Shown here: positions 1 to 10,512 of the stretch, piece by piece
Layout: every line of letters begins with the position of its first letter
Position numbering within the stretch: the first letter of the stretch is position 1
NCBI GenBank assembly: GCA_030144725.1
Contig: JASKMD010000003.1
Span: 17,160,618-17,224,617, forward strand
Length of the DNA: 64,000 nucleotides
Source: Haematococcus lacustris
Lineage: Eukaryota; Chlorophyta; Chlorophyceae; Chlamydomonadales; Haematococcaceae
Direction of reading: 5' to 3'
Notes under the pieces: generated by a model
The model's database searches: none
The model's input: the letters and a program-made list of their open reading frames with translations, nothing else
Told to the model about the DNA's origin: nothing
Program-made: the position numbers and the translations under genes

Positions 1-297
1 GACTCACCTGGCTGACTGCTGGATAGCTGTTGACACACAGCCAGCCTCAGCCTGCAGCACCGCTGAGTGCCTAGACATGTGCAGGCATGGCTCCTGCATC
101 TACCTATGCACAGCCACGACCTCATCCTCTCCTTTCCGTTCAAGCTTACCTTTATTCTTTATTAGTTCCTTGGTTTTTATATGTGATAGCTGTACTAACA
201 GTTCATTGACATGCTACTATGTAATTATTTTGATACTCATCATCACGTGATAGCACGTAAGGACCACGCTGCTGGTGTGCTGCTGCCCCACCATGCA

Positions 298-1507
298 GAC
301 AGCAGGTCCAGCGCCGTCAGATTGACGTGGTGCAGCTCCGGGCTGCCCTGGGACTGGCCCCAGCCACCCCCTCCCAGGGGCCCCAGACTGGGCCAGATGC
401 CGCTGCAGCTACCTTGCAGCCTTCCCCTCCCGCCAGGAAACACCCCCCTGGCAGCATGATGGCTGCAGCTAGTGGCTCCGGTCCCTCACAACCATCAGAG
501 GCAGTGGTGGGCGTGGCACACTGGGCAGGGTCAGGCGAGGAGAAGAGGTTGCAGCAGGCAGTGGGTGGTAACCGGGAAAAAGGGGGTCGCTGGTGACAGG
601 CTGGAGCTGCCAGGTGCGGCACAATCGGTGGATGAGCTGCTGCAATGGGCCAACTTGGCGGCAGCTGGCGGGGCGCTGGTCTAGCTGCCAGTATTGGTGC
701 GATGCCAGCTGCTACAGCGCAATTCCCCGCCTCAAGGGCTGGCACAGGAGCAATGCGCGCAGTTGCGATCTACGTCTCCACCGAAATGGTGTGACCGCAC
801 CGTTTTCCCGCGACACATTATTCAAGTTGTGAGCAGCTGCTTGTCACAAGATGAATGAGGCGACAAAGCATTGGAGGGTAACGGAGAAGTTGGTGCACGG
901 TCATTTCCACCGGGCTGACATTTCTTCTTTGTGATGTGGCTTACACCGCTTAAGCCGTCAGCCGTTAGGCTGCTAGGCCGACATTTCTTCACAAACCGTA
1001 TCCTCAGACCGGGGTGACATTTCTTCACAAACCGTATCCTCAGAGCCAGGGCCCAGCACTCCCTCGCCAGCCAAGCGCACCAAGGTTGAGCAGGCAGCTG
1101 AGCCCACACAGCCCATCGAGGGCAAAAGCAAGGCCCAGGGCAAGGCTGCTTAAGTCAAGCCAGCACCACAGCCAGGCAAGTGGGTTGATCTGGACTGCAA
1201 TGCAGCGCTGAACAAGCAACGCTTTGGGGAGAGTAGGTGGCGCCCATTGGGAACTGGTGGTCAGACCTGCCAGCCAAGGGCAAGGAGTACCCTGGCCTGG
1301 GCTACAAGCGGGTGCGGGACAAGCCACCCAAGGCCCAGCAACAGCAGCAGCCTGCTGTGGCACAGTAGTGTGTGTCCCCCCACTTGAGTTGTCCTCAGCT
1401 TACAATTAGTGCGTGCATGCATGTCATGCCAACTCTAGACCATGGCCCTCGCGGTCAGGCAGTGGTGTAGGTGGTAGGCACTCATGCACCATGTCCATGT
1501 GCATTGG
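298..1507 (+). pseudogene. Decayed, internally deleted Fanzor-like (family 2) repeat, copy A
   Basis: This repeat is shared nearly base for base with 11589-11749 plus 17925-18890 (direct) and, from about 797 onward, with 10972-11570 (inverted). Its 3' part (about 1035-1366) encodes the C-terminal end of a Fanzor/TnpB-like protein: a Pro/Lys/Ala-rich linker, the remnant RuvC-III motif DLDCNAALN, and a tail rich in Gln ending at the TAG at 1366-1368. The reading frame is broken by a TAA in the linker (near 1150) and by a frameshift after the RuvC-III motif. RuvC-I and RuvC-II are absent, so it cannot make a nuclease. An A/T/C-containing 3' region (1369-1507) is conserved with the other family-2 copies. 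The 290-811 part has no recognisable domain. Confidence 0.6.
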
Positions 1508-1970
1508 GTCACCCCGGCCATTGGCCATGCCAATCCGTGACAGGCCTGCCGCTCGCACCACGCCCTAGTGGAGGGTAGCGAAGGCTATCGCGGTAACTCA
1601 CGCGCGCTAAAACTCGCGTTTTGCACTGAAGCCTTGTCCCAGTACACCGCCCGCCACCAGGTCGAAACTTGAGATAGCGCAAACAAGCAGCGACCCACCT
1701 ACAAGAGCAGGGTGGCGAGGCGCTCCGTGGCGTCCGTAGCAAAGTTCGCACCATGGAGGCAGCCTCGCAGTACTGCGGAGTAGTGCGCCGTGCTACCGAG
1801 CCATGTCATTACACCACGAGACTGAGTCACGCCACGCTTAGCTGAAGTTATGCAAGTTGGGTGCATGGCACTGTTAATTTCTTTGCTATTGGCTCAATCG
1901 GCTTTATCGGCTCAGTTCGTGCTATTCTGGCTCAGTTGGTGCTGCTGGTTTCAATCGAAAGTGCTTGGCC

Positions 1971-2402
1971 TTACATTTCATCTGCCTCGTCAACCCCCAC
2001 TTCAGCCAACTGATCCTCCTCCATCTCTTGCTCCCACCTCAGATGTTCTAGGATGTCAGCCCTAAGCAATGGCTTCTTCTGCGTCAACCTCTTGCCCTTC
2101 CAGCCCAAGCACTCCCGTGCATACTCCTTCAACAGATGCACATTCAAGGTCATGTGGGCGCTTGCAATGTGTGGTGCCCGACGTTGCAGCGTCTCTGGGT
2201 CGGCTGCAGCTTGCGCATAGCTGTGTTCAAGGGTCATGACACGACAGCCAGCAGCCTCAACAGCTGAAAGCTGCTGCTTGGCGTGTCTCATGGCAATCTT
2301 GTCAACCCTTGCTGTGCCAGCTGGGCTGAGAGGGAGGGCCGCTGGGCTGAGAGGGAGGGTACCAAAAGGACGGCCGCCAGGACTGAGCCCAGCTGCCTTC
2401 AC
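1971..2402 (-). CDS. Hypothetical protein inside TIR element
   Basis: A 143-codon ORF reads from ATG at 2402 to a stop at 1971. The first 25 residues are Pro/Gly/Leu-rich with a duplicated LPLSPA motif (a short DNA duplication at about 2325-2360). The remainder is charged and predicted mostly helical, with an acidic C-terminus (EQEMEEDQLAEVGVDEADEM). I recognise no domain. It lies inside the 19-bp-TIR element, on the same strand as the Gln-rich ORF at 3399-3851, so the two could be exons or separate genes of one element. It could also be a chance ORF. Confidence 0.35.
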   Translation of the reverse strand: MKAAGLSPGGRPFGTLPLSPAALPLSPAGTARVDKIAMRHAKQQLSAVEAAGCRVMTLEHSYAQAAADPETLQRRAPHIASAHMTLNVHLLKEYARECLGWKGKRLTQKKPLLRADILEHLRWEQEMEEDQLAEVGVDEADEM

Positions 2403-3257
2403 TGCGTTCTTGACTGAGGGTGGAGGCAGAACCGGCAGCTGACACGGTCGGGGCTGCCAAGGATAGGCTTAATCCAATGCCCATGGTCCTTGCGCATGCT
2501 GTCAGTGATGCCATACTTCTGCTTGCTGACCCAAGCTCCATCACTGCTGCCTTTCTTCACCTTGCTCTGCATGGACAAGATCCTATTGGGAGCTCTTCAC
2601 AACCAGGGCATCTTGCTGTATACCAACCTTGGCAGGTCCATTCTTTTCCAAGTCCGCATCATCATCGCTTGCTACGCTCTGCACCCAAATATACCCATCG
2701 CATCGCGTTGTTGACATGCTGCGTTGACGGACATGCTGCGGTTACTGACCTCAACGCCTTCGTTATCGGCACTTGTTGTTACAGAGCGTTGGGACGCTAT
2801 ATGGTTCTGCGATGGATGTTCGGCTGTGGTGGGCAGCCGCCTGCTTTGGGGCTTGCGGAAGATGGGATACATTGTTGGGGGATGAGTAATAAGCGGAGTA
2901 CCAAACGGGCGGTGGAGCTATTACCGATGTAATAAAGTTCACTCATTTTGAGGACGGTTTTTCCGACTTATTACCGTTTTTTGCGCTGAATTATTACCGA
3001 CTTATTACATTATTACCCAATCGCCCAGCACTGGTGCCCGTGCATGCAGAAGCCTCAAGCACTCAGCATCTTCCTTCTTGTCACTTGCCAGTGTCACACG
3101 TCCAAACATGGGTATGCTGCTCAGGATAGATGCTCCATGACACATGCACTGCTGTGGCTTGCTGCCCATGTGCCTCACACACGCACATGCAGTCTCAGAC
3201 CACATGGGCGCAACCCCATCTGCAGGGAAGAACATTGCATGCATGGCCCTAGACCCA

Positions 3258-3395
3258 GTGATGGTGCGACCCGGCCTAGTCTAGCAACAGTCACAACATG
3301 TCACAACAGGTCAAGTCCTACAACATGTCACAACAGGTCAAGGCCTAGTCTAGCAACAGTCACAACATAGTCACAACATGTCACAGCAGGTCAAG
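3258..3395. repeat. Short direct repeats (cacaacatgtcacaacaggtc)
   Basis: Units built from gtctagcaacagtcacaac and atgtcacaacaggtcaag recur four times within the TIR element. No coding content is seen. Confidence 0.7.
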
Positions 3396-3398
3396 CTC

Positions 3399-3851
3399 TC
3401 ACCTCATGCATGCGTCCATATGCTGACGCAACAGTAGCTCGCTGCGCTCCAGCCCCGTCCTGCCGTTCTGCATTTGCTTAAGGGCCTGAGCGAGCTGCTG
3501 CTGGGCATCCTGCAGCTGCTGCTGGTCCACAGCCAGCTGGTGCTGGGCACCCTGCAGCTGCTGCTGGTCCATAATCAGCTGGTGTTGGGCACCCTGCAGC
3601 TGCTGCCGGTCTAGGGTCACCTGCTGCTGGGCGACCCGGCCAAGGCAGCTGCGTGGGCGCTTATGGCCCCAGCATGTGCTGACATAACCCATACTGACTG
3701 AAGGCTGCTGGGATCTGGCTTCGTCAAGTTCTGCCTCTGTGGCAGCAGCTGCAGACATGTGGGCATGTTGTTGCCGAGCTGCTGTTGCACAAGCACTCCC
3801 CCGAGCACCATTGGCTTTGATGGCCTTAATGCGTTTGCTGTGGCAACCCAT
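3399..3851 (-). CDS. Gln-rich coiled-coil hypothetical protein inside TIR element
   Basis: A 150-codon ORF. The first 45 residues are basic and alanine-rich. Residues about 75-130 are a coiled-coil made of an imperfect 14-residue repeat of the form QQQLQGAQHQLxxD, repeated four times, corresponding to a 42-bp tandem DNA repeat at about 3500-3640. The general plan (basic N-terminus, Ala/Glu stretch, tandem Gln-rich heptads) resembles the larger ORF at 62086-63579, which suggests but does not prove relatedness. No catalytic motif is visible. The ORF runs to the terminator at 3399 without a domain I can name. Confidence 0.4.
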   Translation of the reverse strand: MGCHSKRIKAIKANGARGSACATAARQQHAHMSAAAATEAELDEARSQQPSVSMGYVSTCWGHKRPRSCLGRVAQQQVTLDRQQLQGAQHQLIMDQQQLQGAQHQLAVDQQQLQDAQQQLAQALKQMQNGRTGLERSELLLRQHMDACMR

Positions 3852-4708
3852 AAGGTAGCTGGCTGAGGCTGGGCAGATGGGAGGGGGTAGGTTAGGAGGT
3901 GGTGGTGACAGTGGTGGTGGTGGCGGTGGTGGCGGTTGAGATTAGGAGCTCCTGCAACAACCGCAAGCCATTGTAAAGTAGCTATGCACCAGGTAAATAA
4001 CTTCATGGCAACTTATGCTATTCCTACACTGAGAGATGCACCAAGATCGAGACATCATACTTCATGTAACGTTGGGATCACATGCAACAAAGCAAGCTTG
4101 ACAGCTTGACATGTCTGTCCTTACCTCCAGTTCCGGTACTTCCAGGACCATTTGGGCCCAACACTTCCAAAGAAATAGGACTACGTGCGCGCCTACGCAA
4201 AGGAAACTACGTCGGGTTCATTGAGCCGGGAGGAATTAGTATCGCCGGCTGTACTTGCCCTTAGAGCGTCAGGAGTCCACCACGTCATTGCGAAGCACCT
4301 CCACAATGCACTTGCGCTGCGCGATGTTGAGAGAGCGGCCGGCTGATCGGCTGTCGGGCTTATTTCGTTTACAAGGAAACTGGCATGATAGGCGTGTAGC
4401 AGACTAGGCTGTCATCGCATGCCGCACGGTGCTACGCCAATCGCACACGTCCCGGCTCCGGGACATCCATGACAAGGTTGTGTAAATGACTTTATCAGAG
4501 TCCACGACGGTGCTGCTGACACCTCAGTGAGATGCTCTGCATGCTTGGAGGCAGGTGTCAGGAAGGGCCCGGGCCATGAGGGGTCCCGACCCAACCCAGG
4601 GAATCTTGAGCTTCGACCTACGACCCACGTACGGTCGCACCCTGTTGAGCCCCAGGTTGCAGCGAGCGACCATGTTCACAGTCCGCGGGGATGGCGGGCG
4701 GTGTACTG

Positions 4709-5730
4709 GGCAATCAGGTCTCCCATGAGGACCTCCCCCTGTGGGGGGGAGGCCACTATACTGTTACAGGGGGACCTTCCAACCGCCCAACCGCATCCCG
4801 CCCGCTGTACTGCGCCACCTCTCTGGGCACCTTTGCGTACCTGTGCGCTCGCACTGCACGCGTGCTAGGAATGCTTACAGTGCTATTGCTAGGTTGTGCA
4901 GCGTGGGCCGCAGCGCTGGCAGCATCAATTGCCACCACGCTGGATGCGACAAGCCCAGCCACCACAGCAGAAACATCAGCAGGAACAGCAGCTGGCGAGC
5001 AGCCCGTAACCGCTGATGGAATTCAGCCCGCTGCGGCGATGGCTCATCTGGGCCTGAAAATGAAGGGCGGACAGCATTTGAAAGCATCCCATCCACCGTC
5101 AGCACAAGAGCAGCCCCGACCTGCCAAGAAGCGTGCTGGGCGTGTTGGGCAACGGGTCGCGGGATGGGGGCAGCGGGCACCTGGAGCAGCTGAGCTAGAC
5201 ATGCCTGATATGCATGCATTCGATGACCAGCCCCAGCCCCAACAGAAGCCTGGGCCGTCTTGGGTCAAGAGGGCTATCCGCAAGGAGCGTTCTGACGCTG
5301 CAGCCCGTCAGAATGAGACACAGCGTCAGTTTGACTATGTCGCCTCAGCTCCTGCACACGAGCAGCTTCTCACAAGCAAGAGAGCAGCCCTACAGGCTGA
5401 CATGCAGGAGCAACTTGACTTAGCTTGGGAGCAGCATGCAGCACGGCATGCAGCAAGCTGGAGACAGCATGCAGCATGCAGCAAGCTGGGACCGTCACCA
5501 TTGCAGCAAGTGGAGAGACATGAGGATAGAGTACATCGATGTTCATCATTGCTTTTCGCTAACAGTTTGGACTGGCTGCAAGGAGTGCAGCAGTGTTGGC
5601 CTAGCAGTCGAATCCAGGTTCATACTTGGTATGACGTCGGTCTCATGCGGCACTACTTCTCCTTGTTTGGTGGAGGTGTCTCCATGGCAGGTAACGCTGC
5701 CCTCCGACATGTGCTAATGTTCATGGTTCG
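4709..5730 (+). pseudogene. Decayed KDZ-like transposase N-terminal region (tentative)
   Basis: The plus strand is open from 4691 to 5938 in one frame. The segment from 4869 starts with a hydrophobic stretch (LGMLTVLLLGCAAW) followed by a Thr/Ala-rich part, then a charged region with an Ala/Gln/His helix (about 5380-5510). A second frame (5521-5717) encodes a Cys-containing stretch with TVWTGCKEC, and the first frame then encodes TWYDVGLMRHYFSLFGG and VSMAGNAAL. A CxxC segment followed by a W-x-D-x-x-L-h-R motif and a GGhSA-like motif is the order I associate with the N-terminal part of Kyakuja-Dileera-Zisupton (KDZ) transposases; the frame change would be decay or an intron. The catalytic core is missing because the minisatellite at 5735 follows. 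The first 315 bp are present inverted at 10513-10825. Recognition is weak. Confidence 0.35.
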
Positions 5731-5734
5731 ATAC

Positions 5735-6345
5735 CCAGCCCTGCCCCACCCCTCCCAGCCTTGCATTGCCCCTCCCCTCCCTGCCCGGCCCTGCCCCACC
5801 CCACCCCCTTTCAGCCCTGCCCCACCCCAGCCCAGCCCAGCCCTGCCCCATCCCATCCTTACGTTGCCCCTCGCCGCCTCAGCCCAGCCCTGCCCAACCC
5901 CCTCCCAGCCTTGCGTTGCCCCTCCGCTCCCTGCATAACCCTGCCCCACCCCCTCCCAGCCCTGCCCCACCCCCTCCCAGCCCTGCCCCACCCCCTCCCA
6001 GCCTTGCGTTGCCCCTCCCCTCCCTGCCCAGCCCTGTCCCACCCCCTCCCAGCCCTTCCCCACCCCCTCCCAGCCTTGCGTTGCCCCTCCCCTCCCTGCC
6101 CAGCCCTGCCCCACCTCCTCCCAGCCCTGCCCCACCCCCTCCCAGCCCTGCCCCACCCCCTCCCAGCCTTGCTTTGCCCCTCCCCTCCCCTCCCTGCCCA
6201 GCCCTACCCCACCCCCTCCCAGCCCTGCCCAACCCCTTCCCAGTCTTGCGATGCCCCTCCCTGCCCTGACCAGCCCTGCCCCACCCCCTCCCAGTCCTGC
6301 CTTGCCCTGCCCTGCCCTGCCGGCTGCAGTGCATGTGTTACAGTG
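5735..6345. repeat. C-rich minisatellite, ~21-22-bp unit
   Basis: Tandem units close to cctgccccaccccctcccag occur more than 20 times, with a longer periodicity marked by ccttgcgttgcccctcccct. Open reading frames exist on both strands only because the repeat lacks stops; none is supported as coding. Confidence 0.85.
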
Positions 6346-6850
6346 CATGAGCAGCAGCAGCAGCAGGCTGTAGTGTAAGAGCAGCAGTGCAAGGACAGCA
6401 GCAGCAGCAGGCTGTAGGTGTGTAGCAGTGCAGATAGCAGCAGGCTGCAGGTAGCAGCAGGCTGCAGGTGTGCTGCAGTGCATGAGCAGCAGCAGCAGCA
6501 GCAGGCAGCAGCGCATGTGCTGTAGTGCACGAGCAGCAGCAGCAGCAGGTTGTAGTGCATGAGCAGCAGTGCAAGGACAGCAGCAGCAGTGCATGGGCAG
6601 CAGCAGCAGCAAGCTGTAGGTGTGTGGCAGTGCAGGTAGCAGCAGGCTGCAGGTGTGCTTCAGTGCATGAGCAGCAACAACAGGCTGCAATGCATGTGTT
6701 GCAGTGCATGAGCAGCAGCAGCAGCAGGATGAGCAGCAGCAGCAGGCTGTAGGTGTGTTGCGGCGCATGAGCAGCAGCAAGAGCAGCAGGCTGTAGTGCA
6801 TGGACAGCAGCAGCAGGCTGTAGGTGTGTGGCAGTGCAGTCTTGTATCAG
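6346..6850. repeat. AGC-rich composite minisatellite
   Basis: Blocks of (agc)3-6 alternate with ggctgtaggtgtgtggcagtg and gtgcatgagcagc segments. No gene signal is visible. Confidence 0.8.
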
Positions 6851-7048
6851 CAGTCTAGCAATCAGCATCAACTTTGAGCCCATCTGAGAAGTATGTTGCA
6901 TGGTACAAAAGCTTTCAAAAAGCTGTCCTGAGCTTCCGTTCAGTTCCATGCCACACAACTTGATTTGTAAGCTGTGAATGGTCAAGATGTAATGAAGAAA
7001 ACGGTGGTGGTCATTAGCCGTGTATCCTCTTCTCAAACGATTCCTACG

Positions 7049-7605
7049 CCCCTTGTATGGACAACACCACCACGCGGTGATGCGCTAAGGCCGCAAATGT
7101 GGTAGCCACCTGCTACAAACCCCCTTTGCATGTATGCATCACGGTCATGCTAAGCAAGTGCAAGCCTGGCAGTGATCCACACCCAATGTGTCACAGCTTG
7201 CTGGACCACGGATGGTACCTATAGTGGATGCTCACCACGTCCAGCCACATGCTAGGGTGTGGTGCGCCACATGCCCCTTGTATGGACAACACCACCACAC
7301 GGTGATGCGCTAATGCTGCAAACATGGTAGCCACCCGCTACATACCCCCTTTGCATGTATGCATCACGGTCATGCTTAGCAAGTGCAGGCCTGGCAGTGA
7401 TCCACGCCCAATGTGCCACAGCCAGTTGGACTACGGATGGTACCTCTAGTGGAGGTTCACCACATCCAGCCATATGGTAGGGTGTGGTGCGTCACATGCC
7501 CCTTGTATGGACAACACCACCACGCGGTGATGCGCTAATGCTGCAAACGTGGTAGCCACCTGCTACATACCCTGTGACACATTGGGTGTGGATCACTGCC
7601 AGGCC
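7049..7605. repeat. 225-bp satellite-like tandem repeat, 2.3 copies
   Basis: The unit begins ccccttgtatggacaacacc at 7049, 7274 and 7499, giving an exact 225-bp period for two full copies; the third breaks at about 7571. Immediately afterward (7571-7605) a 35-bp piece of the same unit appears inverted. Copies differ by scattered substitutions. From 7606 to 8016 I see only short direct repeats (cacagtgtaccaca) and no gene. Confidence 0.85.
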
Positions 7606-8016
7606 TGCCTTATGGCTGCAGGGAGTGATAGCCGAGGTATGTAGGTGCGCAATGAGCTAGTGGTATGGCGGGGTGGTGTCACAGTGTGCCACAGTCACTA
7701 CGGTAGTTGTGTTGGCTGACATCACAGTGTACCACACCAACTGTGTTGGCTTACATCAGAGTGTACCACAGCTGTTGTGTTGGCTAGGAGGCAGGGCGGT
7801 GCTAGCAGTGTTTAGGCTGGAAAGTCTAGGCTTAGGCGCGGCCCTTCCTATTTGGCTTGGCTATTTGGCCTGGGCTTCAACAAAGAGCTACTATTCCAAC
7901 CGCGGCTGGTGACATGCATGGTATGCATAGGTTGGGACCAGGTGGCTCTGGTAGTCTAGTTAGGTCAGCTCTTTAGGAATTACATAAGCGGTTGGCTGGA
8001 TAGCATTACATGACCA

Positions 8017-8390
8017 CCTACCTCCCTTAGCCCCTCACCCACCTGGACCCCTCGTTGGTCACCCTACCTCCTCCCGCCCCTCCTTCAAGCTCAGCCTTTG
8101 ACCCTCCCCCTCCTACCTCCCTTAGCCCCTCACCCACCTGGACCCCTCGTTGGCCACCCTACCTCCTCCAGCCCCTCCCTTCAAGCTCAGCCTTTGACCC
8201 TCCCCCTCCTACCTCCCTTAGCCCCTCACCCACCTGGACCCCTCGTTGGTCACCCTACCTCCTCCAGCCCATCCTTCAAGCTCAGCCTTTGACCCTCCCC
8301 CTCCTACCTCCCTTAGCCCCTCACCCACCTGGACCCCTCGTTGGTCACCCTACCTCCTCCAACCCATCCTTCAAGCTCAGCCTTAACCTT
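8017..8390. repeat. 95/96-bp tandem repeat, four copies
   Basis: Units beginning cctacctcccttagcccctc start at 8017, 8112, 8208 and 8303. They are C/T-rich. An ORF crosses them because the period is near a multiple of three, but it shows no protein features. Confidence 0.85.
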
Positions 8391-9668
8391 CCTGTCTCCC
8401 TTAGCACGTGTCCCAGTATTTACCTCTTCTCTATAAGCTCCTTTTCCTTTGGTCCCCGAGTTCTCTTCTCCTAGTTTGTTTCCCTCTTTTGCTTCACGTT
8501 CAGTTCAACTCTTCGGCTTTTTACCTTTGGAGGTTGGCTTGTATCCATTCAAGCCCTGCCTCTTTAGTGTAACAACTACTACTACTACTACTACCACCAT
8601 GTTAGCAGGGATTACAAGGGTGTTACAAGTGGTAAGTTGTGCACATGCCCCTGCCCTCCTAGCTCATGTGCATGCCCTCAGCCTTGATTAACATGTCTTG
8701 GTACTGCTACATGTGTTGTTTGGTATTGAACAACCGCCCTATGTGCAACGACTGCTGCAGCTGCCCTGATTCAGGCTCACCATGCGGCTCAGGCTCACCG
8801 CATGCCTCCTTGCACACAACAATCATGTGCCGCAGCCAGACAAGCAGCCGGCCATGCTCCATAAGCAGCAGAGCTTGCTGCTAGGTGCACCTATCCCTGT
8901 CGCTCCAAGCTGGTACGCCAAGGGCTGCTGGGTGGGGTAGGGGAAGGGGCTGCAGCGTGTGCTGAGGGGTGAGGGTGAGGGGAGGAAGTAGGTGACTTGC
9001 TCCCCTTGCCCCATGTCCCCAAACTGGGTTGGTTGATACTAGGCTGCACAGCAGCTCAAGCAGCAGCAGCAACAACAACAGCAGCAGCACTAGCAGCAGC
9101 ACCATTACCACTGGCAGCACCACCCGCTCCATGCTGCCCGTTCCATGCTGTCTGCTCTATGCTACTAGCTCAGGCTGCTACCCCATAGGCTGCTAGGTGC
9201 GTGGTGGGGGAGAGGAGAGGGGAGGAGGGTAGGTGGGTGGCAGACTCGGAAGTGGTGGTGGTGGGATGGGGGAGGGTACGGGGTACGGGGAGGGTACCGT
9301 CCTTGCTGGCTCCTTGTTGCTTGCTGCTCTATGCCGCTACCGCCTTGCTTGCAATCACCAAGCCATGCTACTCTTGTCATGCCCCAGCTATCGACAACTG
9401 CAAGCAAACATCAGCCAGCAAGCAGATGAATAAGGACATGCATGACATGCTTGCAACCACCAAGCCTATGGCAGGACATGCATGACCAGAGTTTGGCAGG
9501 CTGGGCTGACACCCTAACAGCATGTGCACTCACCGATAGTCCTGGCTGCCACTCCAAGCGCCTTCTACTTGCTGCTTTTGCATCTGCTCTTAGTTGCTGC
9601 TCATGGAGATGGCTCAGGGCTGCGGGGGGAGGGAGGCTGCTGTGGTGCACACTTGCTCAACGCAAGTG
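8391..9668. other. No gene recognised; scattered microsatellites
   Basis: Contains an (act)7 tract at 8574-8595 and a gca/aca-rich stretch at 9060-9100. Short ORFs on both strands have no motifs, signal peptides or splice-compatible neighbours that I can support. Confidence 0.5.
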
Positions 9669-9671
9669 CTC

Positions 9672-9950
9672 AAGAGGGGAGGGGAGGGGAGGGGAGGGGA
9701 GGGGAGGGGAGGGGAGGGGAGGGGAGGGGAGGGGAGGGGAGGGGAGGGGAGGGGAGGGGAGGGGAGGGGAGGGTCTGGGGAGGGGAGGGTCTGGGGAGGG
9801 GAGGGTCTGGGGAGGGGAGGGTCTGGGGAGGGGAGGGTCTGGGGAGGGGAGGGTCTGGGGAGGGGAGGGTCTGGGGAGGGGAGGGTCTGGGGAGGGGAGG
9901 GTCTGAGGAGGGGAGGGGCTTGGGAGGGGAGGGGCTTGGGAGGTGGTGGT
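9672..9950. repeat. Polypurine minisatellites (GGGGA)n and 16-bp unit
   Basis: A pentamer gggga is repeated about 20 times (9672-9770), followed by about eight copies of the 16-bp unit gggtctggggagggga (9771-9905), then degenerate units. The strand asymmetry is complete (purines on plus), which could favour triplex or G-quadruplex structures. Long Gly-Glu-Arg or Pro-Ser ORFs here are repeat artefacts. Confidence 0.9.
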
Positions 9951-10512
9951 GGTGGTGGGTGTGGTGGTGCTTGGGGGAAGGGTGGGAGGGCTTGCTCCAG
10001 GCTGCAAGATAGGTACAGGGTGTTGCATTGTGGCGGAAGAGGGCGAGAGCGAAGGTGAGTGTGGTGGTTGTGGGAAAGAGGATGGTTGTGACCATGTAAC
10101 CCTGCAGCAAAGAAGTTCATGCATGTGGTCAGGCTAGGCAATCTTAACCACACAACTGCAAAAGCGAGCCACTCACTATCTGCAGGGTGGGGTGTGTGCG
10201 GGGGATATTGGGGTGGATGTGGGTCGAGGGTGGTGGTGGAGTGGTTGGGAAGGGTGCCGGCTCATTGTTGCCGCTCTTTAATGCCGCTTCCAACTGCTCC
10301 TCGCTGCTCCTTGCTGCTCTTTGCTGCTCCTTGCTGCGCTGCCTAGCTGCTTCCCTTGGCTGCACTACTGTCCTGCAGAGCACCAGGTGCGAGATGCGAG
10401 GTGCCATGCGAAGTGCCATGCGAGGGCCGAGATGCGAGGTGCGGGGTGCGAGGCTTGATGTTCGAAGTGCTGGGGTTGCAGGCTCAGGTTCTGCGCATGT
10501 TACGCTCTGCAC

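Larger units (their letters stand above)
1638..4710. mobile_element. 3.07-kb element with 19-bp terminal inverted repeats
   Basis: The ends are perfect 19-bp inverted repeats: CCCAGTACACCGCCCGCCA at 1638-1656 and its reverse complement at 4692-4710. The inverted duplicate of this locus at 10817-10836 lacks the whole interval and reads ccttgt-cccagtac-caatcag (as reverse complement), so it is an empty or excised site. The empty site keeps only eight bases (CCCAGTAC) of one terminal repeat, which fits an excision footprint; a GTAC duplication plus four extra bases is the alternative. Inside are two minus-strand ORFs (3399-3851 and 1971-2402) and no recognisable transposase, so this may be a non-autonomous or unrecognised DNA transposon. 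Confidence 0.6.

Noticed and set aside
5653..6801. Pro-rich (plus) and Gly/Cys-rich (minus) long ORFs
   Set aside because: Stop-free minisatellite; no domain, signal or splice context.
7049..8390. CRISPR-like arrays
   Set aside because: The 225-bp and 96-bp repeats are head-to-tail without unique spacers, and the genome is eukaryotic.
9442..10153. Gly-Glu-Arg and Pro-Ser ORFs in several frames
   Set aside because: Polypurine minisatellite with no coding signal.
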